This document shows, piece by piece, positions 33,169 to 42,717 of a stretch of DNA of 64,000 bases; position 1 is the first letter of the stretch; the number at the start of each line of letters is the position of its first letter. A program made the translations under genes and the position numbers. This DNA is from Oikopleura dioica (taxonomy: Eukaryota > Chordata > Appendicularia > Copelata > Oikopleuridae): NCBI GenBank assembly GCA_907165135.1, contig OU015566.1, positions 2,978,501-3,042,500 on the forward strand, in the 5' to 3' direction. Under the pieces are notes generated by a model, which was given only the letters and a program-made list of their open reading frames with translations, was not told the origin of the DNA and ran no database searches.

Positions 33169-34730
33169 TTATTCTTGCTTGAGGACACATTCAGACGGAG
33201 TTACAACGATGTCATTCCAGATTGAGATTTGTGAGTCTGAAATATATTCAATTTTTCAACCGAAGTCAAGGAAGACTTTCTTGCCTAAATTGGAAGTATT
33301 TTCTAGGCCAAGAACAGCCCTGTGGCCGCCATTGCACCAGACTCGGAGGAGCGTTTGAGCCGTCGTGCAGACCATGTCCATGTCGTTTGGCGACCAGTCC
33401 TGGTGGACGCGGTATCCGGCCTCAGTAGGATCAGTTAGACCGACAGAGTGCGGTAGGAAGATTCCAGAAGCGAGAAGTTGTAGAAGTCGACGCATGACCT
33501 GAAATATTGTCAATTTGTTATGACCAATTTTTTTCACCTTTTGAGGCGATAAGCGGCCAGTTTCCTCTTGCTTCGGGTTGTTCATTATACAGTGCGCGAC
33601 GAGCAGATCGGCGACCCAGACATTCAGTGAGCTAAAAGAAGATATTCGTTTGATCGGATAATTTTCATTCAAACCTGAAGCCAGGGAATCGTTGACGCAA
33701 GTCGCGGAAAATACGAGTCAAAAGAGGAGCCTGAGACTCGTTAGGAGGAACGACTTGGATGGTGGAGGAGTACCATTGAGTGTGCTTGATGGCTCTTTGA
33801 GCGAGCTGACAGAATTCAGGGGAGATGTGAGTTCCTGAATATTGAATTGAAGAAAAGCTCAAGGAAGATAACTTTTAACAGCTATTTAATGAAAAGAATT
33901 CAGACCTGGACATAGCTCTGGAAGCCTTTCAAACGGAATCGTCAGCCAAACTGCGACAGTAGTCGTTTCCTTCTTCGTAATATCGAATCCGTAATCAGTA
34001 CTGTTCAATAAATACTCGCTGCAACTCGGGTCTGTTTCCTTCATCTTATTCATCACTTTACGACTCACTTGTCCGATTGTTTCGTGTGTTGGTAGGGTGG
34101 AAATGATCATGGCAAGGTCAACCCTTTTGTTGTTTTTGAGAAGACAGTTACGCGTGTAAGAACCGATTGTGTGGAATTCCAGGATTTGAAAGTTCTCTGG
34201 CTGGTCCATATCTCCAGTCATGAAGTCACTCGGCGCGTTCGTTTGCTAAACATTATCGTGTCAAGTCTTTTAGACGTTTAGGGCTATCTCAGATAGCCTA
34301 TCTGTAATGATCTACAGACATCCAGGGACTAGAAATCTACCTAGAAATGTACCTGAACAGCAGCGATTCCCGCTACAATTTTATCATGAAGCTCTTTCAG
34401 CGCCAGATAGTCATTTTCATCCGGTCGGATCATGTAATCCCGCTCCTCCAGTGCTTTAAAAATATCGTCTTCGTCCAAATCTGGGCGGATTCTGAACTCG
34501 ATTCGTTTCAATTCCCTTTCCCTGCAAACTCACCTTGGGAAAGACTTTTCACAAATGACGAAATCAAACGGTACATGTGGAACAAACTGTTGTGGCATGG
34601 GCGGTCTTGGAGCTCCCATGGGCCCTCTTGGGCCGTGACCTCCTCGCCAGTTTCCTCGCCATTGCCCTCGACCACGGTAGCCTCCCCGACCACGCGGGCG
34701 ATATCCTCCTCGATTCTGATAATACGACAT
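33169..34730 (-). CDS. ILF2: Interleukin enhancer-binding factor 2 (NF45) homolog
   Basis: Starts MSYYQNRGGYRPRGRGGYRG (an RGG-type N-terminus as in ILF2), then QQFVPHVPFDFVICEKSFP, RPDLDEDDIFKALEERDYMI, FHTIGSYTRNCLLKNNKRVD and LAMIISTLPTHETIG. Later exons give FRDLRQRFPGF, NVWVADLLVAHCIMNNP, LLQLLASGIFLPHSVGLTDP and MVCTTAQTLLRVWCNGGHRA. The final exon encodes SQISIWNDIVVTPSECVLKQ and stops at 33171-33169; joining it requires a GC-AG intron (GCAAGA...TTTCAG, 48 nt), because the GT choices break phase or would be only 24 nt. ILF2 pairs with ILF3/NF90 as a pseudo-nucleotidyltransferase dimer binding double-stranded RNA. TCTAG|A precedes the start, 83 bases after the STEEP1 stop. Confidence 0.93.
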
Positions 34731-34812
34731 TCTAGACGCGCTGATTTTAGCTTCCATCGTTACATAATTGGCAGTTTGTTACAGAAAAATCAAACAGAAA
34801 CGCATAAATCAG

Positions 34813-35368
34813 CTACCAGTCGTAGTCAAGCAGCGTTCCGCGTTTCTTCTTCGAGTTTTCAAATTGTTCGTTTGGTTTGCCGCGTTTGAGGGATGAATAT
34901 CCTGAAGAACGATCATTCTAGCGCCCGAGTGAGGATATCGTTACCTTTTCTTGCAAGTTGTTTGGCGATAACGATAGCATTCGCTGTGTAAGAATCAGCA
35001 ATTTCCTTCGCTTCCATTTCATCCTCGTCTTCGTCGATTGTCGAGATCGTGACGGTTCCGAATTTTCCAAGATCTAGCATAGTTCATGAGTTTTTGAAAG
35101 GAAAATGAGAAGGGATCACCTTTGATTTCTCGTTTCAACTTCGTTTCGACCTTTTCTCCAGCGACATTCACGTGCTTCTCGCTGCTTTCTAGCGAGTCCG
35201 GGTAGAGAAACATAGGACCACCTGAATGAAACTATAATTTTTACACCTTCAGAGAGGTTGTTTTTACCTTCCGTATGAGCATAAAGTATAGGCAGCTCAC
35301 ACCGTTTACAAAGATGTCTCGTTCTCTCTTCGTATCCATCTTTCCACTTGATATAAATTGATTTATTC
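34813..35368 (-). pseudogene. STEEP1: STEEP1 homolog, 3' part (gene split by retrotransposon)
   Basis: Exons running down from the insertion: KSIYIKWKDGYEERTRHLCK with RCELPILYAHTEG (the CxxC half of the STEEP1 zinc-site region), GPMFLYPDSLESSEKHVNVA, then [20 protein letters not shown] with [17 protein letters not shown], and a last exon ending KKKRGTLLDYDW at 34815-34813. Human STEEP1 has the same order ([40 protein letters not shown]). Intron phases are consistent. STEEP1 promotes STING exit from the ER and also associates with the spliceosome. The upstream part lies 6.5 kb away at 41859-42166. Labelled pseudogene only because the exon is interrupted; the allele may be polymorphic. Confidence 0.88.
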
Positions 35369-35372
35369 TGAG

Positions 35373-35628
35373 TATTGGGATCTTAGATTCGTTAGACTCC
35401 CTCGTCCCCTAAGGTCACTTGCTTATCTAGATCGAGCTTTGCTCGGTCGCCGCCGTGTATTTCTCTTCATTCGGTAATTCACGCAGTTCGTGAATTAACC
35501 TCTATTTTACTCCAGCTCGAAATACAGACGTCAAAGATACTTTACTCGTTTTCTTCACTCGTCCAGATATAGAGAGCAGGCAAACTACGCTAGAAGTGGG
35601 AGATTCAGCAGAAGCTAGGATCCCTTCA
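35373..35628 (+). repeat. 5' LTR (256 bp)
   Basis: Begins TATTGGGATCTTAG and ends GGATCCCTTCA; begins TA rather than TG but ends CA. Identical by eye to 41599-41854. It contains a short palindrome around cacgcagttcgtgaatt and would carry the element's promoter. Confidence 0.95.
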
Positions 35629-35629
35629 G

Positions 35630-35640
35630 TGGTATCAGAG
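35630..35640 (+). promoter_or_regulatory. Primer-binding site
   Basis: TGGTATCAGAG one base after the 5' LTR is the familiar complement of the initiator tRNA-Met 3' end used by many LTR elements. Confidence 0.8.
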
Positions 35641-36139
35641 TAGTCCCGTTGGAGAAAAGATAAATTTTTCCGCCATCGACAACCGAAGTTTCGCAACTTG
35701 GACGCTGATTGGCCGTCAGCGGAGTCGAGGGGAACCGAATCACCAACCGCCACCGCGCCGCCGGAGAAACTCCACTCAGAGAATTTTCCGCACCACACCA
35801 ACACCACCCCGAGCGAGCGCCACCGCACGAGCGCCACCACGACCCACGCGCCGAAAGTCGCGCCCACGCAACCACGCACGCACGCCGGGGAAAACCTAAA
35901 ATACTGAGAAAAACATAATTCTTTCGCCACTTTTCACCAAAAATCGAGAGAAGTTTACGAAGAATCGACCCTTGGACCAGACCTTGAAATTTCGACAATC
36001 GCTGGACAGAGAAATCGTCGGGCGTTTGCGCAAAAGGCACCTCAGCTCATCATATTGCGACTTTTAGTCGCAGTATTTTCTGAGGGCCTGAAAGGTAATC
36101 CAAGGCCCATAAACCCTTACTGCCGATATATTTCGAGCT

Positions 36140-37072
36140 ATGGCGGCGAACAAATCACTGCTAGAAACCGTCACCGAAATAAGAAGCATAAACGATCGAG
36201 TAAACTACCTCGAAGAACAAGTGCGAAATGACGAATCACTAAAGCCAAGCCTAGAGCCCTTGATCACAGAAAGCAGAGTAAAATTAGAACAGCTCAGTAC
36301 AACGCTTCTTACCTGCGAGCTCGATCAAGGAAAAGACTCTACGAATGCGACAATGAGAGAAGAAGCATGGGTGGCCACTACCTGGTCTCGTCACGTCCAA
36401 GACTTGCCGAAGCTGGACGCCGCATGCAACACATCTTTCAACACCTTCTTGGGCAGAGCCGACATTTATCACCGCGCCTACGTCCGCGACAGACCTTCAC
36501 GTGAACAGCCTTTCATCGCAGCAGTGTACAGCCACTTCGACTTGAACATCGAACGCTCACTTGGAACCGAATTTCTGAATTGTCAAGACTGGAAATCGGC
36601 CAAGGCGCTGCTAGAGAAATCATTCGCCGCGAAGAGTCACTACTTACTGAAGCTAAGCGAAGTTTTCGACGTCGAATACGACCATTCGAAGCCGTTTGCA
36701 CACTACACCGCCAACGTCTTGCAAAAGATGAACGAGGCGAAGCAAGCGACTTTGAACTCTTACCGACAAGAGAAGTCAGCCGACGCCGGGGTCGATGAAA
36801 TATTTGACATATTCTCGACGATGATGCTGTACTTGAATCTTAGGAAAGAAGAACCAGACGTTTTCAACGCAATCCTTCCAAGCCTATCAAAAGTTTACGA
36901 TATCAACGAACTCTGCCGTCTCGCCCAATCCACAAGACAGAATCGAGTTGACAGCGCGACCGTCTCCCAGCACTTCAACAGAAATAAGAACAAAAGAAGA
37001 AGAATGCTAAGCGCGCCAGCAACGATTCTAAGGATGGGAAAGACGATAAACAACCAGAATCCAAGAAGATAA
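36140..37072 (+). CDS. Retrotransposon gag-like protein (310 aa)
   Basis: ORF starting MAANKSLLETVTEIRSINDR with a predicted coiled-coil N-terminal third, a central capsid-like helical region and a basic Arg/Lys C-terminus (NKNKRRRM) that could bind RNA. No CCHC zinc knuckle is seen. Its frame is followed by the protease frame at -1; the two overlap over the basic tail (about 36978-37072). Position between primer site and protease defines it as gag. Confidence 0.85.
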   Translation: MAANKSLLETVTEIRSINDRVNYLEEQVRNDESLKPSLEPLITESRVKLEQLSTTLLTCELDQGKDSTNATMREEAWVATTWSRHVQDLPKLDAACNTSFNTFLGRADIYHRAYVRDRPSREQPFIAAVYSHFDLNIERSLGTEFLNCQDWKSAKALLEKSFAAKSHYLLKLSEVFDVEYDHSKPFAHYTANVLQKMNEAKQATLNSYRQEKSADAGVDEIFDIFSTMMLYLNLRKEEPDVFNAILPSLSKVYDINELCRLAQSTRQNRVDSATVSQHFNRNKNKRRRMLSAPATILRMGKTINNQNPRR

Positions 37073-37944
37073 ATACGACTAAGAACGTTGAAGATTTCCA
37101 ACCATTCGACGTTCACTTTTACACAGTGAAGAAGAAGCGACCAGGAAAGGCTTATTTCGCTTCGGCTACCATCATTACGGGCTCTAAAAGTTTTGACGTA
37201 TCGATGGAAGTCGACAGCGGAGCCGAGTCCTCCTGTCTGTCCGCTGCTTACGTTCCCGACGAATTTCTCCAGATGCTGAAGCCCTGTCCCTTCAAGGTCA
37301 CCGGTTTCAGCCCAAATATTCCCGCCGAGCAGCCGATGGGTATCCTTCCCTGCCGCTTATCATTCAATGGTGGCCCTGCATTCTCCCTGAATCTCACCAT
37401 TATGCCAGGCAGTAAATACCCAAGTCTACTGGGCCGCGATATACTAGAGAATGCGATGACGGACAGCTTCACAGTCGACAATAAGAATCGTACTCTCTCA
37501 TTTTGCTACAACGAAGCCTTCACACAAACTGAGACTCAAGTGGTGAAGCTGGACGGAGTGAAGCGGACCAAAATCAAGAAATACTTGACTACTAGATCAG
37601 CGGTCAAGGATAGCGATCGATCCCGCACTCAACCGCCACCAAAAGTCCCAAAGCTGGACGCACCTAACAAGAACGCAGCCAGGTGCCCCATTCAGCTAGC
37701 GAAGCAAAAACTCGGAATTACCCTACCAGCAAACGCCGACCCGGGGCAAAAGAAGGTGGTCGCCGAGCTGTGTTTGGATTTCGACGACAGATTCGGCTGC
37801 GACGGTCAAAAATGGGTGAATTCCCATTCGAGATCGAAATCCCGACTGATGGTACGAGTCGAAACATCAGTCAACACCCTATTCCGCAAGCTTTTCATGG
37901 CCAGGTCACTGATCACATCTCCGAACTGCTCGATACGAAAATAA
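36978..37944 (+). CDS. Retrotransposon pol: aspartic protease segment
   Basis: Open in the frame one step back from gag. Retropepsin active-site motif VDSGAESSCLSA at about 37209, flap region, and the family's terminal LLGRDIL motif at about 37430. Only one D-S-G copy is present, as expected for a homodimeric retropepsin. Open frame continues to 37944, but family similarity ends near 37800, where the reverse-transcriptase frame takes over. Confidence 0.85.
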
Positions 37945-38543
37945 TAGAAGAGATCAAGGACCAGAAAGGGTTTAATAGCCCCGTTCTGCCAATCCCTAAG
38001 AAATCTGGGGAAATGCGCTTCTGCATCAACTACAAGAACAGCTTGAACAAATGCCTCTCCGACAAATCCGACCCATATCATCTTCCGAGCATGGAGGATA
38101 CGATCGCGAACATTGGACCGGGCAACAAGTATTTCGCCACAGTTGATTTGCGGAGCGGATATTGGCAGTGCCCTATTAAGAAAAGCGATAGGTATAAGAC
38201 TTCCTTCCAGTGGGGTGGGAAATCTTACGCCTTCTGCAGATTACCTTTCGGTTATCGATGCTCGGGGAATATATTCTCGCGCGTCGTAAACACGATTCTC
38301 GACTCAAGCCCCACCAGGAAGAAGATGCTTTCTTATATCGATGACATAGTATGTTTTGGGAAGTCTTTCAGCTGCTATTACAACACTCTCCGAAACCTAT
38401 TCATCGCGCTCCGCAAGTTTAACGCTAAACTCAAGGGCGAAAAGTGCTCTTTCCTACAATCAGAAGCTCACTTTTGGGCCGAATCATCAACGAAGAAGGA
38501 ATCAAACCGGACCCTGCGCAAGTCTCCGCCCTTCGTCAGATGA
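37805..38543 (+). CDS. Retrotransposon pol: reverse transcriptase segment
   Basis: Reads the RT fingers and palm: FNSPVLPIPKKSGEMRFCIN, FATVDLRSGYWQCPI, SYAFCRLPFGY and the catalytic box YIDDIV (Y-x-D-D) at about 38334. The frame is open from 37683, but similarity starts near 37805, immediately after an A5 run where the protease frame ends. Similarity stops near 38470 at a T4 run, where the RNase H frame takes over. Confidence 0.9.
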
Positions 38544-39625
38544 AACCCCCACGCTCCCAAAAGGAGTTAGCTTCATTAATCGGGTCATTGAATTGGATCC
38601 GAGGTTTTCTAGAAACAAAAATGGGCGAAGCTATTTCATCCGGTTGCTTCTCGAGCAGAATGAAACCCATAAACGATGTTCGAAATTCGGCGAACGAAAC
38701 AAATTGTTTCAAGTGGACCAAAGAAGCGGATTTGGCGCTCAAGGAAATTCAACGACGACTCTCCGAGACTCCTGTCATAAGCTTTCCTAACTTTGACGAG
38801 TCTTTTCACCTCTACACAGACGCGAGCCTGTACGCAGCGGGTGGTGTTCTGCTACAAGAGTATGGCGGGAGAGTGCACCTAGTAAGCGCGATTTCCCACA
38901 CCTTCAACAAAGCTGAAAGAAAATGGAACACTTCAGAAAAGGAAATGTTTAGCATTGTCTGGTGCTGCGAGCGACTGGAAAAGCTCCTGAAAGGTAGATT
39001 CTTTCAGATTCACACAGACCACAGATCTTTGATCTTCCTACACAAAAAGAAGTTCAAGAATTCTAAAATAAGCCGATGGCAAAGCCGATTGGAAGAATTC
39101 GATTTTCACATTGTCTACATCAAGGGATCAGAAAATCAATTCGCCGATTTTATGAGCCGCAGACCTGGCGAGGACGACAAATCACTTGGATACGACTCTG
39201 AGTTTCCCGTTGGTCGCGAGTACGAAATCGACAAGAATTCACCAGTACGTGTCTTCGTCCCTTTCTGGAACGAAAATCAGTTTCCGGAGAAAATCACTTT
39301 ATCAGAGGTGAAGATACATAAGGTAAACGTCAAGGCTATCGCGGCGCCAATGGAGATTCCGTTGGTGTCAGCGAATTATAATAACATTCTGGACTATCAA
39401 AGGGAGGACTCTGCTCTGAGTGCAATCATCACTTTTCTGGAATCTGGTAAGGAGCCACTGGACATAAAATCGCTGGTGAAGGACTCCGACCACCGACAAT
39501 CGTCTCTACTCAAGATGGAAAAAGCTCTGTTCCTGGATAACACTACCGGGTGCTTGATGTGTCAATTCAAATCTGGCGCGCGGGCGGTGGTACCGGAAGC
39601 GGTAAAAGTCACTTTCTCTTTCTAG
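38444..39625 (+). CDS. Retrotransposon pol: RT thumb/connection and RNase H segment
   Basis: Contains the connection motif EEGIKPDPAQVSALRQMKPP, an RNase H domain with FHLYTDASLYAAGGVLLQ (first Asp), TSEKEMFSIVWCCERL (Glu), FFQIHTDHRSLIFL (Asp) and a late Asp in NQFADFMSR. The N-terminal part of integrase begins past 39600 in another frame. Confidence 0.9.
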   Translation: MLFPTIRSSLLGRIINEEGIKPDPAQVSALRQMKPPRSQKELASLIGSLNWIRGFLETKMGEAISSGCFSSRMKPINDVRNSANETNCFKWTKEADLALKEIQRRLSETPVISFPNFDESFHLYTDASLYAAGGVLLQEYGGRVHLVSAISHTFNKAERKWNTSEKEMFSIVWCCERLEKLLKGRFFQIHTDHRSLIFLHKKKFKNSKISRWQSRLEEFDFHIVYIKGSENQFADFMSRRPGEDDKSLGYDSEFPVGREYEIDKNSPVRVFVPFWNENQFPEKITLSEVKIHKVNVKAIAAPMEIPLVSANYNNILDYQREDSALSAIITFLESGKEPLDIKSLVKDSDHRQSSLLKMEKALFLDNTTGCLMCQFKSGARAVVPEAVKVTFSF

Positions 39626-41289
39626 CTCACGACTTGTCCGGTCATCTGGGCGAGCCGCGGACTTTAGAGCGATTAGAGGACGTTTGGTGGCCTTCATTTC
39701 AAGACGATGTTTCTAACTACGTCCACAGCTGCGTCCCTTGCCTACGCAGAAAAGGATCTGCTGGAACTCGTACCAAACCGCCACTTGGAACCCTTCGTCG
39801 TGGAAAAACAGCTGGCGAATCGATTCAGATCGATTTCGCTTGTATGCCTCCCGCTGGCGGATTCAAGTATTATTTGGTGGTGGCGGACACTTTCTCTCGC
39901 TACACTTGGTGCATTCCGACGCGGTCCGACACTGCTATCCGCGCTGCAAAAGCGCTCATCTACAAGGTCTTCCTTCCCATGGATTTCTTGCCGAAACATC
40001 TACACAGTGACAGAGGTACCCACTTCTGCGCAAGCGTGATTGACGAAATGTGTAAGCTTAACCAGATAAAACATACAATAAGTACCGCATTTCACCCTCA
40101 ATCAAACGCTTTCGCAGAAAGAGCGAATCGGACTATCAAAAACAGTCTATTCTGCATGGTCAACTCATCTTCCGGTCGAAAAACTTGGGCCGACTGCGTT
40201 CCCCACGTGATGCGCGCGCTCAATAGTGTGAAAAACAAAAGCACGAAAATTTCACCGCGAGAAGTTTGGTTTGGCCGAAAAAGTACTTTCACCCACTCTA
40301 CTGGCGCAGAAATGACAGCGGAAACACCTCAGGTGTTTGGTCTCAATGTTGGAGCTTTAGCGAAATCGGCGGAAGCCATTGTGAAAACTGCGATGGAAGC
40401 TGCTGACCGAGCCATGGAGCACAGGCTGAAAAACGAGCCTAAGCCGAGACCAATCCCCGCTGGCGCTGTCGTGTACATTAAGCGAGAAAACCTGACCGAC
40501 GCTAAAAGCAAGAAGGAACGCTGGGTAGGTCCCCTGAAAGCCGTTTCGAGCAACGACTGGGTCGTCATGGTCGAAGATAAAAAAGGACAACGTGATTTCA
40601 TCCATCGAGAACACGTGGTTCACGCCGCAGAACGAAATCACGACTTACGCTGGATTGATTACTACGAGGCCGAGTACGTATTCCCACATTTAACCGAAAT
40701 CGTTAAGTCGAAAGTCCCACAAAAATCGCCTGTTCCTACTTCCAAACCGATGGAAAAGTCCGGGTCGAAGTCGCATGGGGGGAGGAAATCTTCTCAGGTC
40801 GCGTCGACTCCGATGGTTGCTATGGAAAAACCGCCAAGATCATCTCTATCACCTATTTTGGAAAGTAGACGCCGATTGGACATGGAAAATCTGGGAGATA
40901 CAACCGCTACATCTATTTTGGACTCGTCGGTAGCTCCAGCCGAGCCGTCAGATCGCTGGTACTCTGGTGGTACTCTTTATGAAACTGCCGAGGACATGTC
41001 AGCTGATGCTACAGTGATTTCGGAGGTTGCTGCGCCCGACAATAGCCATATGTCAGTCGATAAACATAATTCAACAGTAGTTGAGGGCTCAGCAACTGAA
41101 AACAGCAAGAAAAGAACCCGTCCAAAGTCTTCACCAGATCGTCAATACTCAGCCGGCGCCGATCCGAATGCGACTTTAACCGAAGTTGGAGCAGCTCATC
41201 TCCCGAAACATACAAAACGAGCACACCGTGAAACGAGGCCCGTCGAACCTCTAAACATCGGCACAAACTCGGGTCAGTCATACGACTAA
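39550..41289 (+). CDS. Retrotransposon pol: integrase segment
   Basis: Zinc-binding H-x4-H and C-x2-C (HDLSGH ... CVPC) near 39626-39745, then the catalytic core: IDFACMPP (first D), HSDRGTHF (second D) and NAFAERANRTIKN (E), giving D,D-35-E spacing by eye. The C-terminal ~270 residues are Ser/Pro-rich with no chromodomain I can recognise. Similarity begins about 39620, where the preceding RNase H frame stops at TTTCTAG. Confidence 0.9.
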   Translation: MLDVSIQIWRAGGGTGSGKSHFLFLAHDLSGHLGEPRTLERLEDVWWPSFQDDVSNYVHSCVPCLRRKGSAGTRTKPPLGTLRRGKTAGESIQIDFACMPPAGGFKYYLVVADTFSRYTWCIPTRSDTAIRAAKALIYKVFLPMDFLPKHLHSDRGTHFCASVIDEMCKLNQIKHTISTAFHPQSNAFAERANRTIKNSLFCMVNSSSGRKTWADCVPHVMRALNSVKNKSTKISPREVWFGRKSTFTHSTGAEMTAETPQVFGLNVGALAKSAEAIVKTAMEAADRAMEHRLKNEPKPRPIPAGAVVYIKRENLTDAKSKKERWVGPLKAVSSNDWVVMVEDKKGQRDFIHREHVVHAAERNHDLRWIDYYEAEYVFPHLTEIVKSKVPQKSPVPTSKPMEKSGSKSHGGRKSSQVASTPMVAMEKPPRSSLSPILESRRRLDMENLGDTTATSILDSSVAPAEPSDRWYSGGTLYETAEDMSADATVISEVAAPDNSHMSVDKHNSTVVEGSATENSKKRTRPKSSPDRQYSAGADPNATLTEVGAAHLPKHTKRAHRETRPVEPLNIGTNSGQSYD

Positions 41290-41588
41290 GCGCAAGTACT
41301 GCCCCACTCAGGTCCCCTATTCATCGACCGGGGCCTGAAAAGGTACGGAAATTATCACAGTTTACCGTCGCCGACGTATTTTGAGTTCTTCTACATGTGC
41401 AGCTACTCCTTCATGTCATCACCGCTCGGACATCACGAAAACTTCGCATCTGATTCAAGCTTTTTCCCAAAAAAGGGTTTTTTAACGCGAATCAGACTGC
41501 CTCGACGTTTCGAACCTGCCATGTTACTCATCTTACGCTTATACTCCTGCAAAAATCACACACTTTGGCCTTAGAGGACGTTTCAGTC

Positions 41589-41598
41589 TCATGGGGGG
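41589..41598 (+). promoter_or_regulatory. Polypurine tract
   Basis: tcatgggggg directly before the 3' LTR; the G-run is the expected plus-strand primer for an element of this type. Confidence 0.6.
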
Positions 41599-41854
41599 TA
41601 TTGGGATCTTAGATTCGTTAGACTCCCTCGTCCCCTAAGGTCACTTGCTTATCTAGATCGAGCTTTGCTCGGTCGCCGCCGTGTATTTCTCTTCATTCGG
41701 TAATTCACGCAGTTCGTGAATTAACCTCTATTTTACTCCAGCTCGAAATACAGACGTCAAAGATACTTTACTCGTTTTCTTCACTCGTCCAGATATAGAG
41801 AGCAGGCAAACTACGCTAGAAGTGGGAGATTCAGCAGAAGCTAGGATCCCTTCA
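41599..41854 (+). repeat. 3' LTR (256 bp)
   Basis: Same sequence as 35373-35628 with no difference found by eye. Followed by the TGAG duplication and resumed STEEP1 coding sequence. Confidence 0.95.
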
Positions 41855-41858
41855 TGAG

Positions 41859-42166
41859 CGACGATTCCTGGAGTTCGAAAGACGGTGAATTTCGGGTCGA
41901 GAACTCGGGCCTTGTCTTTCGATCGCATCGGCAGCATGTCCAGTTCTTTATCAACGACTGAGAGCATGATATTCAGGTCGATTTTGACGAGACTTACTGA
42001 GACAAAGTTGACCACAAAGACAGTGATACGTTTTCAGCGACCCTTCAGTATCATATTTGACAGGCGCAAACTTCTGTACTGCAAAGATCTTGGCATCTTG
42101 AGTGTATTCTTCTCGAGCACCGCGCTCCTGGTGCATTGCCAGGCCTCCAATACTTCCCGTCGCCAT
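41859..42166 (-). pseudogene. STEEP1: STEEP1 homolog, 5' part (gene split by retrotransposon)
   Basis: Starts MATGSIGGLAMHQERGAREE at 42166; exon 1 ends at 41998 with CHCLCGQLCL-like sequence (human: YYCLCGQM). A GTAAGT-CTCAG intron of about 41 nt joins exon 2, IVDKELDMLPMRSKDKARVL then DPKFTVFRTPGIVA, where the LTR begins. When the element and one TGAG copy are ignored, the frame runs straight into the 3' part, so the exon was intact before insertion. It is the first gene of the proposed operon, so the promoter should lie just upstream of 42166. Confidence 0.88.
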
Positions 42167-42169
42167 TTT

Positions 42170-42715
42170 TGATCAGCTGAAAGTTATGAAGTGAAATAGG
42201 GGTTAAGATACGGCTTCGTAACCTGTGTATAAAAGCGGCTTTGACAGACAAATGATCTTATTGGCTTAAGTGTCTAGCTCGCTCAGAAACCTGAGTCAGG
42301 CCTTCTACACAGGTTGACTAGCGAAAGATTGAGAGGCAAAAGCAGAAAACATGCGTTTTGAAAATTATAGTACGTTGGTTCATCAAAAATTGAAGAAGAA
42401 TAAAACAAAAGTAGATAAAGAAGGTCAGTAGAAACAAATGATAAAGAAAGGTAAGGAAAGTGCGTTTTTAAATCAAAAAGTTGGTACAAAATCAAACTTT
42501 TTCGGTGTTCTTTTAGCATTATTTTTGTTGGCGTAGAAGAAGGCAATCTGGTTAATAGAGATTATTCTAGATAACTGTCCGAATAATGGAATTCTTTTGA
42601 GGAATGCTGTTTTTAGAGTCGGTTAGTACAGAGAGAGAAAACATGAAGCAAAATTTCATTGAAACGAAATATACAGGCTTTGGAAATCAATTTGCTTCGA
42701 CGAAAAAATGACGAC
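42170..42715. other. Intergenic between STEEP1 5' end and Ras-family gene 3' end
   Basis: Probable promoter of the STEEP1 operon. Contains one exact CCTGAGTCAGG palindrome (42290) with a nearby acacaggtt. The 87-aa minus ORF at 42283-42546 is hydrophobic low-complexity and is not supported. Confidence 0.5.
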
Positions 42716-42717
42716 GA

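Larger units (their letters stand above)
35373..41854 (+). mobile_element. Ty3/gypsy-type LTR retrotransposon, complete, 6,482 bp
   Basis: Two 256-bp LTRs that look identical base for base, a TGAG target duplication (35369-35372 and 41855-41858), an initiator-tRNA-Met-like primer site, a gag ORF and pol in the order protease, reverse transcriptase, RNase H, integrase (the Ty3/gypsy order), and a G-rich polypurine tract before the 3' LTR. No env-like ORF follows integrase. Successive gag/pol segments each lie one frame back (-1) from the previous one. It is inserted in the exon of STEEP1 in the opposite orientation. Identical LTRs indicate a very recent insertion. Confidence 0.96.
25515..42166 (-). 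other. Probable five-gene operon STEEP1-ILF2-NUP54-MRRF-RRS1
   Basis: Five same-strand housekeeping genes have stop-to-start gaps of about 83, 125, 148 and 77 bases. A YnAG acceptor stands 1-8 bases before each internal start (TCTAG|A, TTTTGTAG|AAA, TATTAG|AAA, CTCAAG|A), and AATAAA lies in the NUP54 upstream and downstream gaps. Spliced-leader trans-splicing of polycistronic transcripts is established in Oikopleura; this cluster as an operon is inferred from spacing. The retrotransposon at 35373-41854 sits inside the first gene and would separate promoter from the rest. Confidence 0.75.

Noticed and set aside
35502..36040. Two minus-strand ORFs of 141-142 aa at the retrotransposon 5' end
   Set aside because: They lie across the LTR and leader in antisense, and the first recurs in part at the 3' LTR; no protein family.
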